From Chlorobium sp. N1 (GTDB lineage: Bacteria > Bacteroidota > Chlorobiia > Chlorobiales > Chlorobiaceae): a DNA stretch of 64,000 nt. How positions within the stretch are numbered: position 1 is the first letter of the stretch; the number at the start of each line of letters is the position of its first letter. The stretch spans positions 496,001-560,000 of the forward strand of contig NZ_SJPA01000001.1 of assembly GCF_004332115.1 (NCBI RefSeq), read 5' to 3'. The notes beneath the pieces are model-generated. The model was not told the origin of the DNA, made no database searches, and worked only from the letters and a program-made list of their open reading frames with translations. A program made the translations under genes and the position numbers. Shown here one piece after another: positions 1-8,624 of the stretch.

Positions 1-593
1 GCGACCTTGAGCGCCTCAACCGGATCATCAACAACCCGAAGATGCCCCTGCAGATCGTCTTCGCAGGAAAGGCCCATCCGCACGACGATGCCGGAAAGGA
101 CTTCATCCGCCAGATCGTCGAGCACTCGCGCCGTCCGCAGTTCATGGGCAAGGTCATCTTCCTCGAGAACTACAACCTCGGCGTTGCCAAGCACATGGTC
201 TCGGGCGTCGACATCTGGCTGAACAACCCGATCCGTCCGATGGAGGCCAGCGGCACCTCGGGTGAAAAGACCGTGCTGCACGGCGGCCTCAATTTCAGCG
301 TCCTCGACGGCTGGTGGCCCGAAGCCTACAACGGCGAGAACGGCTGGTCGATCGGCCACGGTGAAACCTTCGAGAATTACGAGGAGCAGGACCGGTTCGA
401 CGCCGAGCAGATCTACCAGGTCCTGGAAAACCAGATCCTGCCGACCTTCTACGAGCGCAACGCCAATAACATCCCGACCCGCTGGATCAAGAAGATCCGC
501 AACGCCATCGCCACCATCGCACCGGAGTACAACACCCACCGCATGGTACGCGACTACGCCAACAAGTACTACCTGACGGGCGGAGGGAAATAA
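1..593 (+). CDS. glgP: alpha-glucan (glycogen) phosphorylase, C-terminal part
   Basis: This is the 3' end of a GT35 phosphorylase; the 5' part lies outside the window and the frame is open from base 3. The enzyme releases glucose-1-phosphate from glycogen with phosphate and pyridoxal phosphate. The fragment contains FAGKAHPHD, ENYNLGVAKHM, WLNNPIRPMEASGTSGEK and a WSIGHGE segment. These fit the shorter phosphorylase type in which EASGTSGEK replaces the EASGTGNMK phosphate/PLP loop of the classical enzyme. The stop TAA at 591-593 is followed by a strong terminator, so it is the last gene of its transcript. Family assignment is firm; substrate preference is inferred. Confidence 0.9.
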   Translation, partial: DLERLNRIINNPKMPLQIVFAGKAHPHDDAGKDFIRQIVEHSRRPQFMGKVIFLENYNLGVAKHMVSGVDIWLNNPIRPMEASGTSGEKTVLHGGLNFSVLDGWWPEAYNGENGWSIGHGETFENYEEQDRFDAEQIYQVLENQILPTFYERNANNIPTRWIKKIRNAIATIAPEYNTHRMVRDYANKYYLTGGGK

Positions 594-628
594 TGCCGCC
601 ATCCATGGCAGCTGAGAAGTGACGATGG

Positions 629-672
629 AAGAGGGGCTGCCGGCAGAAGAACCGGCAGCCCTTCTTGTTTTC
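629..672 (+). terminator. rho-independent terminator after glgP
   Basis: GGGCTGCCGG (634-643) pairs with CCGGCAGCCC (652-661) around an 8-base loop. The stem extends outward by five further pairs (629-633 with 662-666, one of them G-T), and T-rich DNA follows. It separates glgP from pyrD. Confidence 0.8.
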
Positions 673-712
673 GGCCTGATCGGCCCTACAAAAACGAACC
701 AACGCAGTCAAC

Positions 713-1645
713 ATGGGCAACAACACAGCAACGGCGGCCGCAGTCGACCTCGGCCGGGGGCTTCGGCTCAAGTCCCCCGTCCTGCTCGCATCCGGCACAG
801 TCTCCTACGGCGAGGAACTCAGCCGGCTCACCGACCTCTCGAAAATCGGCGGTATCGTCACCAAGGCCATCTCGCTCGAACCGAGGGCCGGCAATCCCCC
901 GCAGCGCATTGCAGAAACCCCGTCGGGGATGATCAACGCCATCGGACTGGCCAACGTCGGCATCGAGCGTTTCATTTCCGAGAAGCTTCCGTTCCTCCGC
1001 ACGCTCGGCACTTCCGTCGTCGTCAACATCGCCGGCCGCTCCATCGACGAGTACGCCGAGGTGGTCTCACGGCTCGACGCCCTGGAAGGCCTCGACGGCT
1101 ACGAGATCAACCTCTCCTGCCCGAACGTCAAGGGCGAGTGCATGATCATGGGGGTGAGCCCCGATGCCACCCGAGAAATCGTCACCGAACTGCGCACCGT
1201 CACGAAACGCCACCTCATGGTCAAGCTCACGCCGAACGTGACCTCGATCAGCGCGATCGCCCTGGCGGCCGAATCGGCGGGAGCCGACTCGGTCTCGCTC
1301 ATCAACACGCTGGTCGGCATGGCCATTGACTGGAAGAACCGCCGCCCGCTCCTGAGGAACGTCACCGGCGGGCTCTCGGGACCGGCCATCAAGCCGGTCG
1401 CCCTGGCGAAGGTATGGGAGGTGGCCGGCGCGGTCTCGATCCCGATCGTCGGCATGGGCGGCATCGCCTCGTTCGACGACGCCATGGAGTTCCTCGTGGC
1501 GGGAGCGAGCGCCGTGCAGATCGGCACCATGAACTTCGTCGAGCCGGACATCGGGGAACGCGTCGCCACCCGGATGGAGGAGTTCTTCGGCGCACCCGGC
1601 GCCCCTTCGATGCAGGAGTTCCGCAAGAGCCTCGTCACCGGCTGA
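713..1645 (+). CDS. pyrD: dihydroorotate dehydrogenase, class 1B-like catalytic subunit
   Basis: The product is 310 residues, normal for a soluble class 1 enzyme that oxidises dihydroorotate to orotate with FMN in pyrimidine synthesis. The motif NLSCPN (about residues 136-141) holds the Cys that acts as catalytic base in class 1 enzymes; class 2 uses Ser. Near the C-terminus PIVGMGGI and GASAVQIGT form the FMN phosphate site. There is no N-terminal membrane helix. Class 1B enzymes normally pair with the iron-sulfur/FAD subunit PyrK, which is not next to this gene or elsewhere in the window. It converges with the DUF4407 gene, with 20 bases between their stops. Confidence 0.93.
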   Translation: MGNNTATAAAVDLGRGLRLKSPVLLASGTVSYGEELSRLTDLSKIGGIVTKAISLEPRAGNPPQRIAETPSGMINAIGLANVGIERFISEKLPFLRTLGTSVVVNIAGRSIDEYAEVVSRLDALEGLDGYEINLSCPNVKGECMIMGVSPDATREIVTELRTVTKRHLMVKLTPNVTSISAIALAAESAGADSVSLINTLVGMAIDWKNRRPLLRNVTGGLSGPAIKPVALAKVWEVAGAVSIPIVGMGGIASFDDAMEFLVAGASAVQIGTMNFVEPDIGERVATRMEEFFGAPGAPSMQEFRKSLVTG

Positions 1646-1665
1646 AGCGGAGCGGAGGAAACGGT

Positions 1666-2772
1666 TCAGAGCCTGAGGCTGCGGCGGCTGGAAAGAAACT
1701 GGCTGCGGCGGCGCCAGGCTCTTTTCGAACCCATGATCCGGTACTGCCGGATGATGCGGTTCTTCGAGAGGAAGGCGGTGTTGGTAAGCTGGGCGATGAT
1801 GCGCGACTCCGTCTCGCTGACGTCGACGTCCGAGGGGCCGGCGTCGGAGAGCAGCTTGACGATGAGCGGAGCGCACTCGAGCGTGATGAAGAGCATGGTG
1901 ATGAAGGCGATGGCATTGGCCGAAGAGCGGTCTGCGCCGTCGGAAGAGTGGGCGAGCTGCCCCAAAGCCCAGTTCCGGTCGGCGAATCCCGCCGTCGATG
2001 CCTTTCGGGCGAGCATCTCTTCGGAGAGCATCCGCTGGCGGTCGAGCCCCTCGGCCACCTTACGATCGGAAAGGTATCCCTGCAGCCCGGCAATGCGCGC
2101 GGCGAGGAACTCGAGACGCTGCTCCTTGGAGCGCACCACAGCCTCCTTGTTTTTCGCGTACCTGCCGTAACCCGGCACGCCTGAGGTCGTGCTGCTCGCC
2201 GAACCGAACACCTCCAGCTTCAGCTCCTCGCGCAGCCGGTCGACATCCTTCGAAAGCGCGTCGTACTCCGTCTGGAACCGCTCCAGCCGGGCACTCTCCA
2301 TCCGGTACTTCTCATTGAAGGCGTCGCGAACCCCCTCGATCTCGGCCTGCTGGTCTGCCAGGTACTTCTCCTCGAGGCGCGAACGGATCTCCTTGTCGAA
2401 GATCTTCAGCTCCAGCGGCCGGGCGATGACGACGGCGATGAGGACAGCGAAGACGAGCCGCGGAGATGCCTGGTAGAACTGGCGCAGCCCGCGGGAGGTT
2501 TTCTTGATGCTTGAGACGATATAGCGGTCGAGATTGAAGATGGCAAGCCCCCAGACAAGGCCGAAAAGCACCGCCCAGAGCGCTGCGAGCGGGTTGCCGG
2601 AAAAGACGAAGAAGAGCGCGTAGCCGCCAGAAAGCGCGGCGAACAGCGCCGTGAAGAAGATGGTGGCACCGATACCCGTATATTTGCTGTGCTCGGTCGG
2701 GTACTTCTCGATGATCTCCAGGGGCGTACCCGAGGCGATCCAGAAAAAACGCTGCAGTCGGTTAAGGTTCAT
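1666..2772 (-). CDS. DUF4407 membrane protein
   Basis: This 368-residue protein matches my knowledge of the DUF4407 family, whose function is unknown. Two hydrophobic helices near residues 33-58 and 64-82 are joined by a short turn, and another follows near 105-118. A long charged segment (about 120-255) rich in Glu, Arg and Lys is probably coiled coil. One more hydrophobic segment near 285-305 ([20 protein letters not shown]) precedes a basic tail rich in Arg and Ser. The layout suggests an inner-membrane protein with a large coiled-coil domain on one side. It is divergent from ispF across about 150 bases. No catalytic motif is visible. Confidence 0.7.
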   Translation of the reverse strand: MNLNRLQRFFWIASGTPLEIIEKYPTEHSKYTGIGATIFFTALFAALSGGYALFFVFSGNPLAALWAVLFGLVWGLAIFNLDRYIVSSIKKTSRGLRQFYQASPRLVFAVLIAVVIARPLELKIFDKEIRSRLEEKYLADQQAEIEGVRDAFNEKYRMESARLERFQTEYDALSKDVDRLREELKLEVFGSASSTTSGVPGYGRYAKNKEAVVRSKEQRLEFLAARIAGLQGYLSDRKVAEGLDRQRMLSEEMLARKASTAGFADRNWALGQLAHSSDGADRSSANAIAFITMLFITLECAPLIVKLLSDAGPSDVDVSETESRIIAQLTNTAFLSKNRIIRQYRIMGSKRAWRRRSQFLSSRRSLRL

Positions 2773-2922
2773 AGGGCCCTCGACGGGGGAATTCGGGAAA
2801 ACTGTTTCGGGTTCAATGTACGCCGGGGGACGGGAAAACCAATCCCCGGGGAGGTTCGATTATTCAGCGATTTATCCTATCTTACGAGCCAGCATCGAAC
2901 ACCAACCAAACCCCGTAGCCAC

Positions 2923-3396
2923 ATGCGTATTGGAATCGGCATCGACGTACATCCGTTTCAGGAAGGCCGCAAGCTCGTCGTCGGCGGCGTCGACATACCC
3001 TCCCCGAAAGGCCTCGAAGGCCACAGCGATGCCGACGTGCTCCTCCATGCGGTCAGCGACGCGCTGCTCGGTGCGGCCGCACTCGGCGACATCGGCCTCC
3101 ACTTCCCCAACACGAGCCCCGAGTACAAGGACATCGACAGCATGATCCTCCTCAGGCATGTCGGCAAGCTGCTCGAGAAGAACGGCTACCGGACCGTGAA
3201 CGTCGACGCCATGCTGCTCATGGAAGCCCCGAAGATCGCCCCCTACGTGGCCGACATGCGACGGAACATCGCCCGCTGCCTCCAGATCGACACCTCCCTC
3301 GTCTCGGTGAAGGCCACGACCAACGAAAAGCTCGGCTACATCGGCCGGGAAGAGGGCGCCGCAGCCCACGCCGTCTGCATCATCGACAGCATCTGA
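2923..3396 (+). CDS. ispF: 2-C-methyl-D-erythritol 2,4-cyclodiphosphate synthase
   Basis: IspF cyclises CDP-methylerythritol 2-phosphate with loss of CMP in the non-mevalonate isoprenoid pathway, which feeds carotenoid and chlorophyll tails. The 157-residue product starts with [11 protein letters not shown], giving the metal-binding Asp and His, and continues with [18 protein letters not shown], which gives the third metal-binding His. The family C-terminal region [17 protein letters not shown] is present. The frame stays open upstream to 2689, but the family always begins just before this GIDVH motif, so the ATG at 2923 is the start. It ends 18 bases before the end of the convergent permease gene. 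Confidence 0.95.
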   Translation: MRIGIGIDVHPFQEGRKLVVGGVDIPSPKGLEGHSDADVLLHAVSDALLGAAALGDIGLHFPNTSPEYKDIDSMILLRHVGKLLEKNGYRTVNVDAMLLMEAPKIAPYVADMRRNIARCLQIDTSLVSVKATTNEKLGYIGREEGAAAHAVCIIDSI

Positions 3397-3414
3397 AGCA
3401 CAAAACGCAGTCCA

Positions 3415-4683
3415 CTAGACCTCGCCGCGCAGCACCTGCACCGGCATATAGCTCGTCGCCTTGCGCGCCGGACTGAGTGAGGAGAGTACGGTGACGAAAA
3501 TGCCGAAGGCGATCACCATGAGGTGCGCCTCCGGCGTCTCCAGGATGTTGATGCGGTCGGCCTTCAGCACACCGGCGGTCGTCGCCGCAAATCGGATCGA
3601 CGAGACGAAATGGCAGATGACGTGCCCGACCGGGCTGCCGACGAGGACGCCGAGGATGCCGATCATGAGCCCCTCGAGCATGAAGATCCAGGTGATGCTT
3701 TCGGCCTGCACCCCCATCGAGCGCATGATGGCGATGTCCTTCACCTTCTGCAGCACCACGGTCGTCATGACCGAGGAGACGCCGAGCCCGGCGACAATGA
3801 ACACGAACCCCACCAGCACCAGCGTAATGGCCGCATTGCGGTTGTAGAAATCGATCACGTTGCGGTTGGTCTCGTCCCAGCTTTCGCTGCGGTACCCGGT
3901 TGCCTCCTGAACGGCCGCGGCCGTCCGGGAAGCACGCTCCACATCCCCGACCGACAGGCCGATGCCCGTCACCGCGTTGGGAGCAACCGACTCCATGCGG
4001 CGGGCAAGCGCCAGGTTCACGAATGCCTCGCGCTCGTCCTTGGCATTGAAGCCGCTGCTGAAGCGCCCCACCACTTTCGCCGTGAACTCCCTGCCCTCTC
4101 GGTTGACGAGCACGATCCGGTCACCATGCGAGGCGCGGAGCTTCTGGGCAAGCAGGTCCCCCACAAGGATGCCGTCGGGCGTGTAGGCCAGCTCGTCGAG
4201 GGCATCCGGCTCGAGCAGGTTCTTCTTCAGCCCCGCGATGCCGCCCTCGAGCGAGGGCACCACCCCCTTCGTCACGCAGGGGGTGAAGCGGCTCCGGTTG
4301 CGGGCGATGAGGCGGCTTTCGACGAAAGGCGAAACCCCCTTCAGCCCCGGGACGGCTGAAACCGACTCCAGCACCCCCTGGTAGTCCTTGATGACCTCCT
4401 CCCGGTCGGGAGTGACGTTCTTCTCCACCATCGACACCCTCCCGGGCCGGGAGGGAACGACGAGATCCGGAACGAGCGGGCGCACCCGCTCGGCCTTCAC
4501 CACGACGTTCGGGACGGTGTCGATCACCTTCCTGACGACGTTGGCCGACGACCCCTTCGCAACCGAGATGGTCGTCACGAGCATGGCCGAGCCCACCGCG
4601 ACGCCGAGCGCGGTCAGCACCGTCTGGCGCTTCCGCTCCCTGAGATGTACCCAGGCAATCCGGAAATGATCGGTCCAGTCCAT
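3415..4683 (-). CDS. ABC transporter permease of the LolC/MacB (FtsX-like) family
   Basis: The 422-residue protein has the four-helix plan of this family: one helix near residues 18-40, a large extracytoplasmic domain of about 220 residues, then three helices near 290-318, 335-358 and 385-402. The last leads into the conserved SPARKAT-type ending. Such permeases extract lipoproteins or export drugs or peptides using a separate LolD/MacB-like ATPase; none is adjacent here. I chose ATG 4683 because the open frame upstream of it is Cys/Arg-rich and unlike a family N-terminus, while MDWTDHFRIAWVHLRERK is typical. The substrate cannot be told. Confidence 0.85.
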   Translation of the reverse strand: MDWTDHFRIAWVHLRERKRQTVLTALGVAVGSAMLVTTISVAKGSSANVVRKVIDTVPNVVVKAERVRPLVPDLVVPSRPGRVSMVEKNVTPDREEVIKDYQGVLESVSAVPGLKGVSPFVESRLIARNRSRFTPCVTKGVVPSLEGGIAGLKKNLLEPDALDELAYTPDGILVGDLLAQKLRASHGDRIVLVNREGREFTAKVVGRFSSGFNAKDEREAFVNLALARRMESVAPNAVTGIGLSVGDVERASRTAAAVQEATGYRSESWDETNRNVIDFYNRNAAITLVLVGFVFIVAGLGVSSVMTTVVLQKVKDIAIMRSMGVQAESITWIFMLEGLMIGILGVLVGSPVGHVICHFVSSIRFAATTAGVLKADRINILETPEAHLMVIAFGIFVTVLSSLSPARKATSYMPVQVLRGEV

Positions 4684-4825
4684 GGGGAGAATTAACGTTG
4701 AAAAATCACACAAAAAATCTATTTTGACTGCAGAGCGGAGGCCCCGGTCGGCGCAAGCACGGCACCGGCAGACCATGACATAATACGCAATTCCGCAGAT
4801 CATAATCCACCCCTAAAGAGACAAC

Positions 4826-4831
4826 AAGGAG
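4826..4831 (+). promoter_or_regulatory. ribosome binding site fixing the GTG start of the phosphofructokinase gene
   Basis: AAGGAG lies nine bases before GTG 4841. No in-frame ATG occurs close by, so this site supports the non-ATG start. Confidence 0.7.
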
Positions 4832-4840
4832 ATCGTTACG

Positions 4841-6046
4841 GTGAAAAAAATCGGCATCCTCACGAGCGGCGGCGACTGTGGCGGGCTCAACGCGGTCATC
4901 AAGGGCGCAGCCCTCATGGCCCATTCGAAGGGCCTCGAACTCTTCGTCATCCCGAACGGCTACGCCGGCCTCTACAACCTGATCGACCAGGAGTGCCTCG
5001 TCAGGCTCGACCAGGAGCGGCTCGACCGCTTCGACGCAACCTTCGCAGGCTCCGAAGCCGGACACTCCCGCGTCAAGATCAAGGCGATCAGCAATCCCGA
5101 GAAGTACAACCGCATCAAGGCCGGCATGAAGAAGTTCGAGCTCGACGGCCTCGTCATCAGCGGCGGCGACGATTCCGGCAGCGTCATGGTCGACCTCAAC
5201 CAGAACGGGATCCACTGCATCCACGCACCGAAGACGATGGATCTCGACCTGCAGACCTACTCGGTCGGCGGCGACTCCACCATCAACCGCATCACCGAGT
5301 TCGTCCACGACCTGAAGACCACCGGAAAGACCCACAACCGGGTCCTCGTCACCGAGGTCTTCGGCCGCTACGCCGGCCACACGGCCTTCCGCAGCGGCGT
5401 TGCCGCCGAGGCCGACTGCATCCTCATCCCCGAGATCCCCGCAGACTGGGACGTGGTCTACCGCCACATCAGCGAACGCTTCACCCGCAGGATCCGCCAG
5501 AGCGACGTGCACAGCGGAACCTACACGATCGTCGTGGCCGAGGGCCTGAAGAACGCTGACGGCAGCGACATCGTCGACGAGGCTGCCGGCGTCGACGCGT
5601 TCGGCCACAAGAAGCTTGCCGGAGCCGGCAAGTTCACCTGCCAGGAGATCCAGAAGCGCATGAAGGCCGATCCGGCCATGCCGCTCTTCATGAAGGAGAC
5701 CGGCATGTTCGTCGAGGGCATCTACGAAATCCCCGAGGTCCGCGAGATCCATCCCGGCCACCTCGTCCGCTGCGGCAGCTCCTCGGCCTACGACACCAAC
5801 TTCGGATTCGAGGCCGGCGCAGCCGCCATCCTCCTGCTCCTCGACGGCAAGACCGGAGTCACCGTCTCGAAGGTCAAGGGACGCAAGGTCGAGTACATCG
5901 AGTCGGAGAAGGCCATCGTCCAGCGCCATGTCGACCTCGAGCAGGTCGCACTCTACGAGTCGCTCGGCATCTGCTTCGGGCGCGTCCCGGTCGAATACGA
6001 CCCCATCCTTCGGGAAGTCGAGGGCGTCTACGATCGGATCTACTGA
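4841..6046 (+). CDS. pfkA: 6-phosphofructokinase, probably pyrophosphate-dependent
   Basis: The 401-residue protein is a PfkA-family enzyme phosphorylating fructose-6-phosphate. It starts with KKIGILTSGGDCGGLNAVI, the donor-binding loop. Two positions that separate donor use read as the pyrophosphate type: GGDDS with Asp111, where ATP enzymes have Gly, and PKT with Lys131, where ATP enzymes have Gly. The catalytic Asp pair is kept in TMDLD (134 and 136), although the usual Asn between them is Leu. Start is GTG with a good ribosome site. A pyrophosphate enzyme would be reversible and could also serve gluconeogenesis, which suits an autotroph; that role is inference. Confidence 0.9.
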   Translation: MKKIGILTSGGDCGGLNAVIKGAALMAHSKGLELFVIPNGYAGLYNLIDQECLVRLDQERLDRFDATFAGSEAGHSRVKIKAISNPEKYNRIKAGMKKFELDGLVISGGDDSGSVMVDLNQNGIHCIHAPKTMDLDLQTYSVGGDSTINRITEFVHDLKTTGKTHNRVLVTEVFGRYAGHTAFRSGVAAEADCILIPEIPADWDVVYRHISERFTRRIRQSDVHSGTYTIVVAEGLKNADGSDIVDEAAGVDAFGHKKLAGAGKFTCQEIQKRMKADPAMPLFMKETGMFVEGIYEIPEVREIHPGHLVRCGSSSAYDTNFGFEAGAAAILLLLDGKTGVTVSKVKGRKVEYIESEKAIVQRHVDLEQVALYESLGICFGRVPVEYDPILREVEGVYDRIY

Positions 6047-6065
6047 CCCTCACGGTCCCTGCTGC

Positions 6066-6096
6066 AGCCCCGCAGTCGCCTGCGGGGCTTTTTTTT
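6066..6096 (+). terminator. strong rho-independent terminator after pfkA
   Basis: AGCCCCGCAG (6066-6075) and CTGCGGGGCT (6080-6089) form a perfect ten-pair stem with a TCGC loop, followed by an uninterrupted T run. Confidence 0.95.
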
Positions 6097-6178
6097 CGGA
6101 TTTGTAAAATCCGCCGAACAACATTTATCTTTGTGCTGAACCGCAGGCAACGAACCAACACACACCAACGACCGCATC

Positions 6179-7090
6179 ATGAACAAGTCGCATAAAATCT
6201 GGATGAACGGGGAGCTGATCGACTGGAACGACGCGAAGATCCACATCCTCTCGCACGTCGTCCACTACGGCTCGTCCACCTTCGAAGGCATCCGGTGCTA
6301 TGAAACCTCGAAGGGATCGGCCATTCTCTTCCTCGACGAGCACATCCGCCGGCTCCGCGACTCGTCGAAGATCTACCGTATCGAGATCCCCTATTCGGAA
6401 AAAGAGCTGAAGGATGCCGTCATCAGCACCATCCATGCCAACGGCCTCAAGTCCTGCTACATCCGTCCCATCGTCTACCGCGGCCAGGGCGCACTCGGCG
6501 TCAACCCGCACCGCGCCTCGATCGAAGTCGCCATCGCCACCTGGGAGTGGGGTACCTACCTCGGTGACGATGTCCTCGAGACCGGCGTCGACGTGCGCGT
6601 CTCCTCGTGGAACCGCGTCGCCCCGAACACCCTGCCCGCTTGGGCCAAGGCCGGCGGCAACTACCTGAACTCGCAGCTCATCAAGATGGAAGCCCTGATG
6701 GACAACTACGCCGAAGGGCTCGCGCTCGACGTGAACGGGTACGTCTCCGAAGGCAGCGGCGAGAACATCTTCGTCGTGCGCGACGGTGTCATCCACACCC
6801 CGATGTCGGGCCAGTCGATCCTTCCGGGATTCACCCGCGGGGCGATCATGCACATCGCCGGGGAACTCGGCTACGAGGTGAAGGAAACCATGATCCCGCG
6901 CGAGGCGCTCTACGTCGCCGACGAGGTCTTCCTCACCGGCACGGCGGCAGAGATCACCCCGGTGCGCAGCATCGACAAGTACCCGATCGGTGACGAGAAA
7001 CGCGGACCGGTCACCGAAGCCCTCCAGCACGCCTACCTGAAGGTTGTCCAGACGGGAGAGGATCCCTACAACTGGCTCACCTTCATCTGA
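6179..7090 (+). CDS. ilvE: branched-chain amino acid aminotransferase
   Basis: The 303-residue protein is a fold-type IV PLP enzyme that makes the last step to Leu, Ile and Val from their oxo acids with glutamate. The sequence has VHYGSSTFEGIRCY near residues 27-40, the Lys-containing segment WAKAGGNYLNSQL near 157-169, and EGSGENIFVV near 192-201, all family hallmarks. A D-amino-acid aminotransferase or aminodeoxychorismate lyase would be shorter and lack the FEGIR-type loop. It starts about 80 bases after the pfkA terminator and ends 13 bases before holB, with which it may be cotranscribed. Confidence 0.94.
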   Translation: MNKSHKIWMNGELIDWNDAKIHILSHVVHYGSSTFEGIRCYETSKGSAILFLDEHIRRLRDSSKIYRIEIPYSEKELKDAVISTIHANGLKSCYIRPIVYRGQGALGVNPHRASIEVAIATWEWGTYLGDDVLETGVDVRVSSWNRVAPNTLPAWAKAGGNYLNSQLIKMEALMDNYAEGLALDVNGYVSEGSGENIFVVRDGVIHTPMSGQSILPGFTRGAIMHIAGELGYEVKETMIPREALYVADEVFLTGTAAEITPVRSIDKYPIGDEKRGPVTEALQHAYLKVVQTGEDPYNWLTFI

Positions 7091-7103
7091 GGCCCCCGAA
7101 CGC

Positions 7104-8270
7104 ATGAGCTGGAACAGGATCATCGGACAGAAACAGCAGGTCCGTGTCCTCTCAAGCGCCCTCAAGAAAGGACGCCTTGCACATGCCTACCTTTTCAGCG
7201 GCCCCGAAGGTTCCGGCAAGGAGATGACGGCATTCGAAATGGCCGCGACGCTCAACTGCCGGGCCCCGGACGCCATGGAGAACGGCGCCTGCGGCACCTG
7301 CCCCGACTGCCTGCAGATCCGGGAGTTCCTCCACCCGAACGTCGAGTATCTCTTCCCGGTCGAAGCCGCGCTGCTCGAGGGCGGCGGAGAACAGCAGAAG
7401 AAGGAGAACAAGAAGTTCACCGAAGCCAAAGAGCGCTTCCAGACACTCATCGAGCAGAAGAAGGAGAACCCCTACTTCTCGCCGGCGATGGACCGCTCGA
7501 TGGGCATCCTCACCGAACAGGTCGTCCAGCTGCAGCAGAAGGCCGCGTTCATGCCACGCGAAGGATCAAGGAAGGTCTTCGTCATCTCGCAGGCCGAGAA
7601 GCTCCACCCCTCCGCTGCCAACAAGCTGCTCAAGCTGCTCGAGGAGCCTCCGGCCCATGTGCTCTTCATCCTCACGACATCCAGGCCCGACTCCCTGCTT
7701 CCGACCATCCGATCGCGCTGCCAGGAGATCCGCTTCCAGCGGGTGTCGCAGAACGACCTGCGAGGGTGGCTTGTCCGGCATCGGCCGGAGATCGCGGAGC
7801 CGGAGCTCGGCTTCATCGTGAACTTCTCGAGGGGGAACCTCCGCCTCGCCTGGGAGCTCATCGCCGGAAGGGAGGAGAGTTCGGAACCGCAGACCATCGC
7901 CCTGCGCCAGCTGGCGCTCGACTACCTGCGCAAGGTGCTCGCCCCGAAACGCTTCCACGAGGCGCTCACGGCCGCCGAAGAACATGCCCGCAACCTCTCG
8001 CGGAGCGAACTGACGCTCTTCATCGGAGCCATCCTGCTCTTCCTGCAGGACACCTGCCACCGCAGGCTCATCCCCGACTTCCGGAACCTCAACAACCCCG
8101 ACATCGAGGATGCCGTCGACCGGTTCGCCAGGAACTTCCCGAACGCCGACTATCTGGGCGTGTCGAATCTGGCGGAGGAGTCGATCCGCTCGATCGAGCG
8201 CAACGCCAGCCCGCAACTCACGATGGCCGCCTTCACCGGCGCCCTGCGCCCCCTCCTGCAGCGGGCCTGA
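7104..8270 (+). CDS. holB: DNA polymerase III clamp-loader subunit (delta prime-like)
   Basis: The 388-residue AAA+ protein belongs to the sliding-clamp loader. A P-loop-like GPEGSGKE (residues 33-40) ends in Glu instead of Thr/Ser, consistent with a subunit that does not hydrolyse ATP. Four Cys (52, 63, 66, 69) form the zinc module. RSRC further on is the arginine-finger SRC motif, which delta prime keeps to act on its neighbour's ATP. Glu/Lys-rich residues 90-120 are an insertion between the zinc module and the AAA+ core. I start at ATG 7104, 13 bases after ilvE, because MSWNRIIGQKQ is the usual family N-terminus. DnaX would be longer with an intact P-loop. Confidence 0.9.
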   Translation: MSWNRIIGQKQQVRVLSSALKKGRLAHAYLFSGPEGSGKEMTAFEMAATLNCRAPDAMENGACGTCPDCLQIREFLHPNVEYLFPVEAALLEGGGEQQKKENKKFTEAKERFQTLIEQKKENPYFSPAMDRSMGILTEQVVQLQQKAAFMPREGSRKVFVISQAEKLHPSAANKLLKLLEEPPAHVLFILTTSRPDSLLPTIRSRCQEIRFQRVSQNDLRGWLVRHRPEIAEPELGFIVNFSRGNLRLAWELIAGREESSEPQTIALRQLALDYLRKVLAPKRFHEALTAAEEHARNLSRSELTLFIGAILLFLQDTCHRRLIPDFRNLNNPDIEDAVDRFARNFPNADYLGVSNLAEESIRSIERNASPQLTMAAFTGALRPLLQRA

Positions 8271-8274
8271 ACGC

Positions 8275-8592
8275 TCAGCCCCCTTCCGAAGGGCGCACCG
8301 TCACGCCGCGGACCCAGTCGAGATACCCCTCCAGCCCGCCCGTCACCGGAAGCCGGATGATCTCGGGCACCTCGTAGGAATGGAACTGCCGGATGTACTC
8401 CTCGAGCCGCCGGTAAGCGGCATCCGTGGTCTTGATGAGAAGAAGGGTCTCCGGCTCACGCTGCAGCTCCCCCTCCCAGAGGAAGAAACTCCGGACCTCC
8501 GTCATCTGCACACAGGCGGCAAGGCGGTTCGAGAGAATCCCCTCGGCGAGCCCCTCGGCCTCTTCCCGTGAGGGAGCCGTCGTCACCACCAT
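8275..8592 (-). CDS. cutA: CutA1 divalent-ion tolerance protein
   Basis: CutA1 is a small trimeric protein with a ferredoxin-like fold, linked to copper tolerance though its exact role is unclear. The sequence has VVTTAPSREEAEGLA, RLAACVQM and the tail SYEVPEIIRLPVTGGLEGYLDW, all classic. I chose ATG 8592 (105 residues) because GAGGG lies seven bases upstream of it. The alternative GTG 8628 adds 12 residues and would overlap the stop of the upstream peptidase gene as GTGA, implying translational coupling. Both give a protein of normal length. Confidence 0.92.
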   Translation of the reverse strand: MVVTTAPSREEAEGLAEGILSNRLAACVQMTEVRSFFLWEGELQREPETLLLIKTTDAAYRRLEEYIRQFHSYEVPEIIRLPVTGGLEGYLDWVRGVTVRPSEGG

Positions 8593-8624
8593 GCAGCAGC
8601 CCTCACGGCCCGCATCCACGGCAG

